From contig LSSL01000230.1 of NCBI GenBank assembly GCA_001953115.1, positions 40,863-104,862 of the forward strand: a stretch of DNA of 64,000 nt, given 5' to 3'. A program made the translations under genes and the position numbers. Shown one piece after another: positions 1-13,804 of this stretch. Under the pieces are notes generated by a model, which had not been told where the DNA came from, searched no databases, and was given only the letters and a program-made list of their open reading frames with translations. The DNA is from Smittium mucronatum. Lineage: Eukaryota; Kickxellomycota; Harpellomycetes; Harpellales; Legeriomycetaceae. Numbering within the stretch: position 1 is the stretch's first letter; each line of letters starts with the position of its first letter.

Positions 1-3000
1 TCATAGTTTTCATCCAATTTAATTAAAATATTCAATTGAAAACCAAATTAAATTCTAAATAACAGTTTTAAAGGATTAGAGCGTACATTTCTCTCGTAAT
101 TTTGGTATCCATTTATATATTTTTATCAAAGTAGTGGAAATTATTAGTAAAAATTCGATTTTTCATAAAGTAAAATTCCATGAAATGAGCGCTTTCAAGT
201 ATAAAAATAACTTTAAATTGTGTGAGTATCATTTTCTAAGTCTCAAATTTTTGTGGGGCTCTAGTAATTGTGATAAATGGGACTATTAAAATATAAATTA
301 TACGAAAATTTAAAATGCACATATTAAATAAATCAAAGTCTATCTATCTATGTTTGGGAGTAGGGTAGGGTTTCAGTTATCTTTTTTCGGTTATATATCA
401 AGATGAAAACACTTCATATTTCAATTAAGGGTTGGGTGTTTTGACTAAATTTTAAGCTTATATTTACTAATTTATCAAAAAGGGCTTTTTTTTATAGTAA
501 ATGTGGATTTTATTTTATCAGAGACATCACCTATCCGATTATAACAAAAATATGTAATTAATAATTTAATTATATATGTATTAGCACAAACACACACAAA
601 CAAACACACACACACATATATAATATAAGTCTTCACTATATAGAAGATCTGCATATTCAAATTTTTTACGATGAATATAATTCATTATTTTATATTCATC
701 AAAATGTTTCTATTCGTTTCAGACAATACTATGTATAACTTTTTTTTATAATAACGTCATTTTTAACTGGTCATATAAAGTTTTTTTCATGAATATTTTT
801 TTGAATTGATGTATTTGTATTTTTCATAAAAATTTACCACAATAAATCGTTTTAAAATAAGATAAAGTCTATCCGAGTTCTTTATCGGTATTTGGAAACC
901 CTCCCCAGTGCCCTAAACATTTAACCATATTATTTCATATCTCAGTTTTAACAAAATGATATATTTATACTTCTACTATTTTGAAAATAAACCATTATAA
1001 AATTCACACAGCTCTTCCTTAAGTTTTTCAATTTAAATTTTTTATCTTTAATTTTTTTTTTTTGGGATTTATTTATACTACATCACGGATTTAACACCAA
1101 ATTTTTGCTTAATTACTTACCCCCTAATATATTAATATTTTTATCTATAAAAATTATTAAAATTAAGTTAAAATTTACTTTTTTAAAAAAAATTTTCTGT
1201 TTTAAATTGAACTTTATATTTCTTGTAAACTTAAAATGAGTTTCAATTAAACAATAGGTAAATATTTAGTTATATTTTTTAGATGATTAGATTCCCAATA
1301 AATGCCGAAAAAAGAAAATTTGTGGAAAATAGGACCAAGCTTTGTTTCTGCGAATTTTCGGATATAATTTTTTTGAAATAAAAAAAAGATGGGGATTTTT
1401 TTAATAGAACCCTTTTTATATGATTTATAATTATTAATACCGACAGTAATAATAATGATAATATAGTAAATATTTCATTAAAGTTAACTATGAAATTCAT
1501 ATTAAAGTTTTGATTTCAATAGATCTAAATTGATTAAAAATTACATTATATAAGGATCTAAGAGATCAATTTATTTTCGTAAAAGATATTAATTTTGATA
1601 AATAGAATATATATGCATAACATCACTTCCATAAATTATAAAAACTAAATGAAACTATTTTATAAAATATATACCCACGTGTGATCTCTTAAAAAGCTCA
1701 AAATACTATTTCATCTGGTATTTTTTGTATTTTCTATAATTTTTTCGTATTTCCGCCAAAATTAACAAGCGCTAATAAAAAATATTAGTTATAATTAAAA
1801 TTGAAAATGCCTTATTAACTTTAGAGATAATTTTGTCAGAAAATTATAAATTAGTAAGCGGGTATATTTAAATTTCAAATGCATCATTCAAAAACGCTTT
1901 TTTACATTATTAATTTATCCAATACTTTCTTTTAATTAGAAGTCATTAATGTAGCCCCACTTGCAAAAATATTCAGATTAAATTGAAACACCAGGTCTGG
2001 TTACAATTACTCATCAATAATTTGAAAGTAATACTTTATTTTTTTTAAAAATGACGCCTATAATATTAAAAAGTATTTTCAGGTATTTCTGAGTCCTTTT
2101 TAATGATAGAAAAATAAACAATATTATTTTCCCTTTTCAAATTTACCCAAATAAATAATTTATGCATTATAAATTAATATTTAAAAATACATTAAATATA
2201 TGATAAAAATAATAAGAGATAATTAAAAAAATAATCAAGAATATCAAAACAATTAAAAAAATATTTTTAATTACAAATTTGATACAGAATTTGTCAAAAT
2301 AAATTGTCAAAATCTATTATAAAAAACTTAAAATTTAATCCACCATTTATTAACAAAGATTATTTTATTCAATAAAGCAAGCTTAAGAATTGACTGGATG
2401 AAATTTAATTTTAAACCGGTATATTTTTTGGATGAAAATTAAATTGGTGCCCAAATATATTACCAATATTCTTTAATTTAGCGATCTATATTAATGGAAA
2501 TGATTCGGAGCTAGTTCTAATAACGCAAATATTTGAACTATTTTCACTTGGAATAAAGAAATCTAGATAAAACATTTTGAGTCTCCGAGAAGCCCATTTT
2601 AAAAAAGTTTACAAATAATTTAGGAAAATATTAGCAAAAATACTCACCAACAAGAAAATATAACAATCCCGATACTTAAATTCATATTAAAAATCGGTAA
2701 GTAACATTAGTTAATTTTTTAAAATTAAAAGTAGACCACATTGAATAGGAATTTATGTAAAGTATCTGAAACTAAGCTATATAGGAAGTTTTAAATTATA
2801 TGTATAGGATTCAATGAAAAATTAAAAATCCAGATGATTCAACTCAAATAAAACAAACGAAACCAAGCATAGATGTATTATAATTTACGTATTACAAAAA
2901 AGCAAAGATGCACAGTATATATACTGTATTAAAACTTAGTAAATATGCAATATATAACTATAAATATAAGATCACTACCTATATTAAACAACATTTTTTT

Positions 3001-5773
3001 TTATTTAATGACCTAATAGATTTTAATAGGTTTGGGAATTGGGATTATTCACAAAATTCCACCATCAAAATTTTTAAATACCCAAATTTGATATTTTACG
3101 CCATAAATATATTTTTATATGCCACTATTTTTTATTTTTATGCCATAATTTTTTTAAAACCGCCAAATTTAATTTTAAGTTAATATAGTATAAAAAATGC
3201 TAAATAAATAAAATTCTATATAAATGTTACCCCAATGTCTAAAAAAGGGGTTTCTACCGGAATAATAACTTATTAACCAAAGCAATTGAGTATATTGTAC
3301 CAACAGAAACACTCCAACCCCCCCTTTTTTGATGGTACGTGGCGATTTATTTTTATTTTCATAAATTTTTTTATAAAGATATTGTAAAAGGAAATTTCTT
3401 TATTAAAATGAAGAAATTTAAAACTTAAATATTAGTTGTATAGTGTTTATCAATTTTATAAATCTTATTTTTTGACCCATTTTAAATTAGAATTAATGCA
3501 GAAAGCTATTTACATAAATGATGATGCCCTAATTTGCAAAATTATAGATATATCATGTGATTTTTTTTTTAAAATGTATTTACTGTATTAAAAAGTTAAA
3601 TGAAAGCTGATGGATAATATTTATATAATTTACATAAGAAAAATATTTTTTTTCGACAAAAGAACTAAAAAATAATTTCTAACTTGAACAATTTTTGTTA
3701 TATACATAATATATATATATTTTAGATAAAAATAATTGGGTTTAAATCAGGAAAGTTTGAAGATTAATTTATTTGTATTTGATTTCCGAGTTACATAATT
3801 ATATTTTAATTCCATAAAATTTCACATTAACTAAACTGCACAAAAAATCAAATTTTAAATGATTAATATATTTATTTACATAATTTTACAAGGTTACAAC
3901 CACCAAAACCTTAAAAAATTAGTCGAAAAAATGTCACGTGTAATCAGATTACAAATTAAAATAAGGTTATTTTGACTATAGAATAAAAGATAAAACAAAA
4001 AGATAAAAACTGAGAAAGCGACAAATTTTTATAGAAAAAAAACCCCAGGTAGACCAGATAAACAATAAAAAATATTTAAAAAGAGCATTAGACATAGTTA
4101 GCAATACTTAATACTCTGATTTTCCTCTCAACTAAAGATTTTTAGCATTTGATTCAAAAAATTGATAAAGTTATATAAATTTAAATTAATCAATTTTATA
4201 TTTATAAAAAAATATTTAAAGACTCCTTCTTTTCAATTGCATCTTCGACTATTGTACTATTTACATAAATTAAAAATTATAGTTTCATTATATTAAAATT
4301 CGTATTAGCCAAAAAATTTATCCAAAGATCTTGTAATATGAGAATAAAAAAAAAATTTATGAAATAAAATACCAAAACTTGGTATTTAAAAATTTTTATT
4401 GTTAAATTTTGTGAATAATCCCAATGAGTGGCCTTTTTTTGACTCATATTTATACCAAATTTTGATTTTTTCTTAGTTATTTAGATAAACCCCGTTGAAA
4501 TTTATTGATAACCGTCATTAAAATTTCAATATATACTCAGCATAAATAGCTCTAGGAGTGAATGTTTTGCACTGAGCCTTTATTGCTCAAAAAAAATCAC
4601 CCATTTGGCTTAAATGGTTTAAATAATTTAGAAAATATTCATAGTTATTTCATAATTCAGATGTTAAATCTTTCTTTAAATTTTTATTTATGGAAGCTGG
4701 GGTTATATATAAAAAATAACTTCATTTTTTTAGCAGAAGGGGTCGATTAATATTGAGAAAAAAAAATAATAAAAGTATTCAATATTAAAAAAATGCCACA
4801 TAATATACCATATATGGAAATTGAGACAAATTCTAAAAAAAATACCCATCTGTTTCTGGGAAAATAACAGAAATATTGGCACTAACTTATGAATACTCAT
4901 ATAATCTAGTGAGGAGTTTATAAAATACAATTTTTTTGATAAATCTAAGCATAGAATCTTATTTATTAATTATTTCGCTTAATATTTATGAATTGCGTTT
5001 AATTGGTTTAATTGGTTTTTTTATTTTTTATGTCGGAATTTTAGTGTAAGATCGCGTCTAATTAGTTATCACCTTTTTTTAAATTGGTAAAATAACCTTA
5101 ATATTTCAATAAAGCCAAATATCAAATATATTTATGTGTATTTCTAGTTTTGAAAAAAACTTGTTTTCTTTTCCAAAAAATAATAAGTTTTTTCTAGCTT
5201 TAAAGAAGAGTTTTCTATAAAAAAAAATATATAAAAAAAGTTTTTGTTCTTAATTTATCCCTTTTATATCCGTTATTTTTTGCAGAAAAAGACAAAAAAA
5301 CACTTTATTTCCCTGTTTATCATTTTTTTTAATTAGCCTATGCTCAGTAGAAATTGAAAATTTTATTTCAGTATATCGCCGAATATTTTTTTTTCACATC
5401 TTCGATAACATTGAAAAAAAATTTAAAAAAAAATCTTTTAATTTAGGATCTTTTTTTATTTATCCGAGATACTTAAGATTAGTTAAAGTATTAGCTTAAG
5501 ACTTATTTTGAGTTATTTATTTTATGATAATATTGGTTCAATTTAGTATATATTTCGAAATATAGTAAGTTATTTAATGTTTATTTTAAATAAAGAATAA
5601 AAACAGTTTATACAAATTTTTCTGTTATAAAAAAATAATATAATTTTTTTTTTAGCATGTGTTTTCTCATTTTTTTAGGCAATGGATATTGTTTTAAATT
5701 TACATAATTTTTTTTAATTCGATTCAAATAACTTTATTTAATTCTCATTTTTTTTGAATTTCTCACATAATTT
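1..5773. other. AT-rich gene desert, left part
   Basis: Nothing here supports a gene. The stretch is almost entirely A/T with many homopolymer runs, and stops occur in every frame every few dozen codons. The longest open frames (for example 2,908-3,183) have low-complexity Ile/Phe/Tyr/Asn/Lys composition, as expected from random AT-rich sequence, and no recognisable motif. A short CA-rich microsatellite is annotated separately. Confidence 0.7.
588..620. repeat. CA-rich microsatellite
   Basis: An imperfect run of CA dinucleotides interrupted by AAAC units, passing into a TA run. It also produces the Cys/Val-rich spurious reading frame on the minus strand at this spot. No function is implied. 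Confidence 0.7.
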
Positions 5774-5899
5774 ATTTCATTTCTATTCATTTTACAAACC
5801 TTTCATTTTTATTTTATTTCATTTCTATTCATTTTACAAACCTTTCATTTTTATTTTATTTCATTTCTATTCATTTTACAAACCTTTCATTTTTATTTT
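5774..5899. repeat. 42-bp tandem repeat, three copies
   Basis: Three head-to-tail copies of a 42-bp unit start at 5,774, 5,816 and 5,858. By eye the copies are identical and T/C-rich on this strand, each with a TTTTACAAACCTTTC core. Perfect identity inside otherwise heavily drifted AT-rich DNA suggests recent expansion or ongoing homogenisation. No coding potential. Confidence 0.9.
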
Positions 5900-8800
5900 A
5901 TTTTAGTTTTTTGATAAATATGATATTTTTTGTGAAAATATCTATAATATAGAAAATTTTTTAAATGGTTAATATAATGTGCTTTTAATTAATTAATAAA
6001 AGTTGCCCAAAAGTGGGAAATTAGTTCTTATAAAATAAAAATCACTGTTTCAACTTATCTAATAGGGCATCGCCAAAAATTCAAAATAGTTACGCCAATA
6101 AGCAAATGATATCTCTCTAAAAACGTAAATTCGCATTCCAAACAATGAAAACTCTATTTAAATAAAACAAATAAAAATAGGATTTGAATTTTAAGAAGCT
6201 AATCATTTATTAAATATTTGAAAGGATATTAATTCAGGTAGACGAAGCAACTTATGGCTTCTTCAAATCTTTTAAATGTTCCAATACTTGAATAAGACCA
6301 AAATTATATTTAATAATTTATATAAAACACTCTTCGGACTGAAGTAGAGATTTTATTGTATTATTTAACCATTTTTAATTTTTTATGGTAAAATTTAATG
6401 AATTGTTTATAAAAAGTGATTTTAGAAAACAAAGAAAATATTTCCAATATTATTTTTTATAATTAAAGAAAAAATGCAAAATAATTGATTTTATTAATAA
6501 TATTTTTTATTTTAATTTGACCATACCAACTAATTCGAAAAAACTCAAATATTTATATAGATTTTTTATCTCGATCTTAGAAACATAAATTTGTTTTTTC
6601 TAAATTATTGATAAAAAATTAACAAGAAGAGGCGCCAAATTGAAGAAATACTTCATGGATATCATCCAACTAATGAGCTATATGAATTAAGATTTGATCA
6701 ATAAAAAAAATTTATTAGTGAAATCAATGAAATATAAAATTAAAAAATATCGAAATAAGTTAATTAATAACTGTAACGTATTAATTCAGATAAAATTACA
6801 AAATTACAAAATTACAAAATTACAAATACCTTGAGAGTAAAAAAATACGCCCAAAAGCTCCAGAATAAAAAGTTTTTAAGAGAAAGTATAGTTATATAAA
6901 GCCTTTTTATAATTTTTTTTTGTAAAACACCCGATTAATAATAAACAAGATATATATAAAATGATAAGAGTTCAAAATAATAAAATAGTTATAGTCACAA
7001 ATTTATAAAAAAAATTGAACTTAATATTAATCCAAAAAGGCCTAATAATATAAAAATAAAATAAAATATGGTATCATATTTTATAAAATAGGAACTATCT
7101 AATATATACATATATATATTAGTTTTTTTTTGCAAGTTTAATAATTTTTATGAATAAATCAAGTAATCTTTTGGAGGGACAATTAAGTTTTCATTTCCAA
7201 CATTATCAATCATTTAATAATAAACAATGGCCAATTTAAAAAATATTATAAGTTGGATACCTGAATTTTTTTGGAAAGTTAGCATATTTTTTCATGTTTT
7301 TTTCTATCCACATTTTGATAGGATACATATAATTTGAATATGACACACGAAGAATGGAAAGATTTAAAATTTTTTATGAAAAAAAAACAAAGGAGATTGT
7401 ATGATATCTCCCAAAATCTATAATAAACCTATTAAGATAAGGTGTATTCGTTTTGGAGATGAAAATGTACGATTAAACTTCAGATATGGTTATTTTTGAA
7501 AAACTCTATACAAAATTTATAAAAGATAAGCATTTTTCATTGGATATAGTGGTGATATTTAAGATTTTTTTTTGACAAAAAATAAAATGACATATAAAGG
7601 GTGAAATTTAATATGGATTTTATTAAAAAAAATTATTATTTAAAAAAGAAAATAATAAATTATAGATAAATTCATAGATAAATTCATAGATTTTTCGCCT
7701 CAATTTAATTGGATTCTGTTAAAAAAATTTAACTTGGAATATCATGAATATTGGTAGCTCTAAAAAATTTATTCAATATAAATTATTATTTTATTTTTAT
7801 TGATAAAAATTATATAGCTGGAATAGGAAAAAAAACTGATGTTAATGAAAAATTCCATTTATAAAATTATAATTCGATTTTGATATTTTCAAAGATGATT
7901 TTAAAATATTGCAATTTAATTATCGAATTAACATTAAATTTTTTTGAAAATAGGGCTAAACGATCCTTAATAATATTTATGGAATTTTTGATGATGATTC
8001 AAACTTTAGTTCGTTTATAAGGGCGGATAAAATGATAAAATTTTAGATATATTTATTTAAATAGTAAAATAAGGTTAAAATAGATTTGATTTTCCATGAA
8101 AAAATAAATAATAATTCAAATATTTGTTAACCAATTTTTATAAGGGCAAGAAAAAATTTAATTTGTCTGAAAATGGGGGTTTTTTAGTGTATATTTTGGA
8201 AATATAAACTAAACAATTATATTTATACTATTAGGGCATGAAGAGGTTATATTTTTTTCTGAAAAAATTATAACCACCAGCTTAATAAAAAAAAAAATAG
8301 GGTAAACTTTTTTGAATTTTATGTTAATTAAATCATCAAAATCTGGATAGAATTAAAAGCATAAAAATAGATATGATTATATAGTTCAAAATAACCAGAA
8401 GTTTAACTTAACTGAGATTATTATGTTATAATATTTATTGTATAATTATTTTTTTTTCGTTAATTAAAATATCAGAGCCTTTAAAAAATTTACCGAAAAA
8501 GCTTAAGTCGTGTAGCTAGGAGAAGGAGTATAAAAATATTTCACGTTTTTTTATTGATCACAATTAAATCCCTACCTTTACTCGTGTTTTTTTAACTAAT
8601 AAATAAATTATCCAAAAATTTAATCTTACTCCAAAGTAAATAAAGTGGTAAGATGAAAGGCAAATATATAGGGGCTGTAAAAATCAATTTTCCTAAAAGA
8701 TAAATTTTTAATAAATCTAAAATAAATAAATCATAAAAAAAACAGCTAAAAATTTAAGCAGGGATTTTTTAGATGAAGATTTATAAAAAAGATTTCTTGA

Positions 8801-11800
8801 AATAGAATCCTGTTATATGAGGTATCAAATTTTTAGAGAAAAATAAATTCGTTATTTTATTACTAAAAAAAAAGGATTCAAAGTTTATCTATGAGAAAAT
8901 CTTTATAATCTTTGCGAAACATTCATATTTTATACAAAATTCAAATAAAAAAATCTGCAGAAGAGCTTTTAGTCATTTATTATTATATTATTGCTTTAAA
9001 TTTAAGAAAATTTACTGGAAAGAGAAAATATAACCGTATAAACTAGCTCTTTGAGTATTATAATAGTCAATTAAAAATAAAAAGGTGTTAAAACTTATTC
9101 AAAAACACTATATAAGTATAAAAGGTTATTTGAATGTAAAATAATGATTAATTATCCAATGATTATAAAGGGGCTACAAAGAGCAGAGAAAAGAGCTACT
9201 TGTATAAATTAATATTTAAACATGTAATAATTTATAACATTATAAAAAATTATAAATTGATTCTAAGAAAATAAAAATAACCATATTAAAGCTGTTTTTC
9301 AATTTAATTAGAGCTTATATAATTTTAAACGTTAATCCCTAATTTAGATTATAAGAAATTTTAAATTATGTTAAATAGGCGCTAAATTAACAATCTTTTT
9401 AAAGAGTTTTTATGCTTGCATAAGTAAATTTCTTAAATTATTTTCTATCTTTTTTTTAAAAAAGCCCAAAAATATAGTCTTATTTATCAATATTATGATA
9501 AAAATTATACTAAAAAGAGACACTAGAAGGTATATAGTTAAAATGGTTTATTCAAAAAAAAAATTCACTATTGGTAAATTAGATAATAAAAAAAATGTAA
9601 ATTTTTGATTCAATTATTGGATTATATAAAATTTCTAAGTAAATATGAAAGGATTGAAAATAAATTGGTAAAAAATTAAAAATTGAGATTTGAATTTAAA
9701 TATTTAAATTTATTTATAAAAAATGAGGGTATGTTTTATTTAAGCGAATTAGCTTATAAATTTTTTATAAAATATAGTAAAAATATCTTTCAATTTTGCA
9801 ACAGATAAGTAATATTTCAGAAAAAAGTTTTATTTTTGATTTTATTTCGGTATCTATCCAACCTAAAAAAAAAGGATTATAAAAAGAAAAGTAGTATGTA
9901 GCAATGGACATAGCACTTTTTTTATAAATTACTTAAATAGGAGATGGTGAAAAAAATAGTCGTTTTTTCTACTATTTAAATGATTTTGTATGTCTAAGTG
10001 AGTTCATTTTTTTTATTTGAAAAGATAAACTTATTGTTTTTTCGAAAAAATCATGTTTTATTTCAGATTTAATGAAGCTAAAAAAACTTTCAATAAGATT
10101 TAATTCAAAAAAAGATTTACTTGAAAATGTCATTTAGGCTCCAAATCGGAGATATTTCAAATCTGGCATCCTATTATTAACCAGTAAATCCCTAGTATTT
10201 TTACCGAAAATATTAGAGGAAGGTCATTTTATTCAACCTAATATGAAAATATTCGATAAGTGCTTTAAAATAAGATTAATTTAAGTCATTTTTTTTACCA
10301 AAATAAGAAAAGTACACAAATATAAAAAAATAAATAATATAATAATTTGGAAAATCATTTTTAGAAAAAGCTAAAATATATTTTTTAGATATTTTCGATT
10401 TAAAATTTGCTTTTATTAAAAAAAATTACACTTAATCCCGTAAATAAAAACAAAATAATAAATTAGATACAAAAGTATGATATATAAGCTAATTTGTGTT
10501 TTTTTTTCATTTAGATTTTTTCTTCTTTTAAATTTTTTGATAATGGTTTTTTAATATAAATTTACAAAAAATATTAAAATATTTTTTATATTTAGTCTTA
10601 AATATAGTGACTACTAAATCCCCTTAAATACATAATAATAAGTTGCTTCTATTTTTTTAATATGAAAAAAGATATAAGTGTTTTAATAATTATTTTTTTC
10701 TTTATACTCATAAAATTCTATTTTATTTCATTAGGTCCTGAACTTGGATTCAGCGATCTTTTCAGATTATCAACATATTTAAATAAAAACAATTACAGAA
10801 AATATCTTCAAACTTCGTTCTAATTGATCTAAATTGATATTTAAGTTTATGTTTAACACTAACTCCTAGCATAGTTAATCTGCCGTTTTTTAAATTTTCT
10901 TTCTATCAAAATAGAGAATTCAAACTAAATTATTATCTTAGTATTTTTTATAATAAAAATCAAAGTAAATTTAGATTTCATGTACAAAAAAATGTTTAAA
11001 ATTAACATATATTTTTTATAAAACCTATTTTTTGTGAGAAAACTTTTTGTATCGCAAAAATGAATTTTTTTTTTTAAAAAAATAAACATCATTACCAATT
11101 AATATAATTTTAAATTGATAAAATTCACATTAAAAGATTTGAGAGGTTTTTTAACACCTAGAAATTTTAATTTTTTTAGGAAAAGCTTAATAGGAATTAA
11201 TTTATTTGAGTTTGATTTTTAAACATGACCCGAATGAATGTTTATTTTTTTCTTATTTTTCAAAAAATTCATGGCTAAAAAAATTATTACGAAATATAAT
11301 TATAAAATAGAATATTTCGGTTATAAATTTTTTTAGACTTCAATAAAACCGATTTTTTTTAAGAATTGGATATATATATTTTTTCATCATATTTTCTTTT
11401 TATTGAAGAATTCAGAATTTTCAAAACATTTATTTCATTTTTTTTACAGGTAATTGCTTAAAATTTAAAAAAAATGGACAATGATATGAAAATATTAATT
11501 TGATGGTAAAATTAAACATAAAAAAGATTTTAATCACACCCTCATATTTTTTTCTAGTAAATCCATACCCACTCGATATTGGATTGAAGACAGAAAAACA
11601 TATAATATAATTTTTTTACTTATTTTTTCCCGCATATTGAAATTGAGATTTTAATTAATTTGCTTTAAATTATGCATATAAATCTTTTTTTAAATCTGAG
11701 TGAGTTATCATATAATATTTTTCAAGTATTTTTTGCCTATAAGTTAGTTATTTTCTCAAAAAATTTATTTTAGAATGTACTTTTAACTGTGTATTTTACT

Positions 11801-12949
11801 GTATAATCTAAAAATTAAATTTTTATAAAATTTCTTAAATAAATATTGTAAAAAAAGCTACAATTTTTCAAATGATGCTTTTGAAATAAGTAAACGTGTG
11901 AGTAAAATAAATTATATAACGAGGTGGCCAAATATAACTCTGATTATCAATTAATAAAATTAAGTTGGAATAAAAATAAGCATTTTGGCTGATCATTTAT
12001 AAAAAAAAATAGGAAAAATGTCTATATATAACAATAACTCGATTATCCTATGCCGAGAAGAATAAAAAACCAGTAAAATGTGGAACAAGTTAGCAAAATT
12101 GAACGCGTTTAAAATATAACAGTAGGATAATTAAGTTTATCAAAGCGTACCTAGTATAAATAGGAAAATTAGAGTTTATAATTTAATCATTCAGAAAATA
12201 AAATATATTTGATAAGTTATAGTAATAGGACCAGAAAGTTTAAATAATATGTTGAAGATTATAAATAATAGTCTTAACAATTTCGGGAATTTAAGATCTC
12301 ACATATATGTTTTAAAATACCTTTACTAACCGAAATAGTTTAATCATTAGATTATTCGATATAAAAATGAAAAAACAAGTATTCTATACTTTATATTTAC
12401 ATATTTAAATGATACAAAAGCCTAATTATATTAACCTAAGTGTTTAATACTAAATTTTTTAAAAAAATTAGAAAGCAAGAATTGGTTAGAAATTTAAAAG
12501 CTGAGTTTAGAAATGATATGATATATTTTTTATGAATAAATAGTATATATATTTTTTTTTGATGAATTTTAACTCTCTTTACAGTTTTCAGGCTGATGGT
12601 AAATAAGATATTTTTTAAACAGTATTTATATAAGATAAAAATCAGAATATTCTGATTTTTATACATTTAAGCTGATGAATAAGCAGATATTTATATGATA
12701 AAAGTGGAAACATTATTTTTTTAGTAAATAATTTTGTTTTTCTAATGATAAATTTTATTTATAAACACCATTTTTGAATAAAAACATAATATTTGAATAT
12801 ATTTTAGTCCTGTATTACCAAAATAGGATGAAGAAGAATTTATTAGAAAAAAACTTTTCTAAAATATTATTTCCATATCCATTTATTTTAATTAAAATAA
12901 AAAGTGAAATAAGTCTCATAAACGATCTTAAATTATATTTTTTGTAGAT
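5900..12949. other. AT-rich gene desert
   Basis: About 7 kb of A/T-dominated sequence with no supportable gene. It includes a four-copy 8-bp repeat near 6.8 kb (listed separately), a short TAGATAAATTCA duplication near 7,665-7,690, and many poly-A and poly-T runs. The open frame at 12,436-12,666 (minus) is Ile/Lys/Leu-rich and has no recognisable domain. Confidence 0.65.
6792..6823. repeat. AAAATTAC x4 microsatellite
   Basis: Four exact tandem copies of the octamer AAAATTAC, followed by a partial fifth. A simple sequence repeat in non-coding AT-rich DNA. Confidence 0.85.
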
Positions 12950-13510
12950 TAACCCCCCTAAGAGCGAAATGCCTTGCTGCGCTTTAGGGAATTGATATTG
13001 TACTTCGAGAAGTACACTAAATTAAAAATTCACAATGCGTTGTTCTATTCTTTGTTGGGAGTATTGGAGACAGCGCACAAAGATTCTAGAGAAGGGACAT
13101 CTCGAAGCAGGAGGGATCGATCTTTTAGCAATGCTGAGACATAATATAGCGTAAAAGTCCAGCGTTTAACAGTCAGACGTATCTCAGTGTCTAAAAGCTA
13201 TTTGTAGGAAAGCAATGCCGATTAATCCCATGTTTGGGTAGCAACCTAATTTTATTAATCCTGTTGAAAGTAGGCTCTGACTTGGAGCTCATTAGTTTCA
13301 ATGAACAACAGTTCATTATAAAAGGGCTTAATTAATGATTGCACGATACCTCAGTCATCCAGCCTACTTGAAGCAATGGCAGGGGGGGGCGGTCTTTCTA
13401 TTGTTAGGTTGCACCCTTTTCCCGTAGGTACGCAGTAGTTAATTCTGCAGATGAGCTTATTGTAGTTAGGATAACAGTCTTTTCTATACGTCTTTTTCTG
13501 CATTTTTTTA
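12950..13510. other. GC-richer island of unknown identity, candidate structured ncRNA
   Basis: About 560 bp whose base composition (near 40-45% G+C by eye) stands out sharply from flanks near 20%. It has no long open frame on either strand but contains many short self-complementary segments, for example GTACTTCGAGAAGTAC near 12,999-13,014 and GAGA...TCTC around 13,095-13,115. It lies directly 3' of the minus-strand tRNA cluster, about 145 bp away. Retained composition without coding capacity suggests a selected non-coding RNA or a recently arrived insert. I compared it by memory with RNase P, RNase MRP, SRP, U1-U6 and U3 RNAs and found no convincing conserved block, so I leave it unnamed and unstranded. 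Confidence 0.4.
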
Positions 13511-13648
13511 ATATATATTTTAATCAATTTATCCTACAATAAAATTCCATGATACAAAAAAAGAATGTAGATTAATTGAAATAAACACAACAAAAAAGTA
13601 GATGTAGAACAAATTTTTAAGTAATCGCAGTAATTCAAATCAAATGTC

Positions 13649-13653
13649 AAAAA
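13649..13653 (-). terminator. RNA polymerase III T-run terminator
   Basis: On the minus strand a TTTTT run begins two nucleotides after the tRNA-Glu discriminator base. This is the expected pol III stop signal. The two inter-tRNA gaps (2 and 4 nt) contain no comparable T-run, so the run may end one transcript covering all three tRNAs. Confidence 0.65.
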
Positions 13654-13654
13654 T

Positions 13655-13726
13655 CTCCGATACGGGGAATCGAACCCCGGCCGCCTCGGTGAAAGCGAGG
13701 AATCCTAACCACTGGACCATATCGGA
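13655..13726 (-). tRNA. tRNA-Glu (UUC)
   Basis: Reading the minus strand, a 7-bp acceptor stem (TCCGATA with TATCGGA), a D arm containing GGTCCAGTGG, an anticodon stem CCTCG/CGAGG closing loop CTTTCAC (anticodon TTC), and a T arm with GGTTCGATTCC form a complete cloverleaf of 72 nt including discriminator G. There is no intron and CCA is not encoded, as expected for a nuclear tRNA. It is the last of three tandem tRNAs and sits 4 nt after tRNA-Asp. Confidence 0.97.
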
Positions 13727-13730
13727 AAAT

Positions 13731-13802
13731 CTCTCGGACCGGGAATTGAACCCGGGTCGCCAATGTGACAGACTGGAATACTCACCACTATACTATCCGA
13801 GA
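13731..13802 (-). tRNA. tRNA-Asp (GUC)
   Basis: Minus-strand cloverleaf with a 7-bp acceptor stem TCTCGGA/TCCGAGA, D-arm sequence TAGTATAGTGG typical of eukaryotic tRNA-Asp, anticodon stem CCAGT/ATTGG (one G-T pair) closing loop CTGTCAC (anticodon GTC), and T arm CCGGGTTCAATTCCCGG. It is 72 nt with discriminator G, intronless, and has no encoded CCA. It lies 2 nt from tRNA-Ile and 4 nt from tRNA-Glu. Confidence 0.97.
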
Positions 13803-13804
13803 CA

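Noticed and set aside
12950..13510. Identification of the island as RNase P, MRP, SRP or a spliceosomal RNA
   Set aside because: Isolated matches such as GGAAAG, AGCAGG or AAAAGTCC occur, but none in the required order or structural context.
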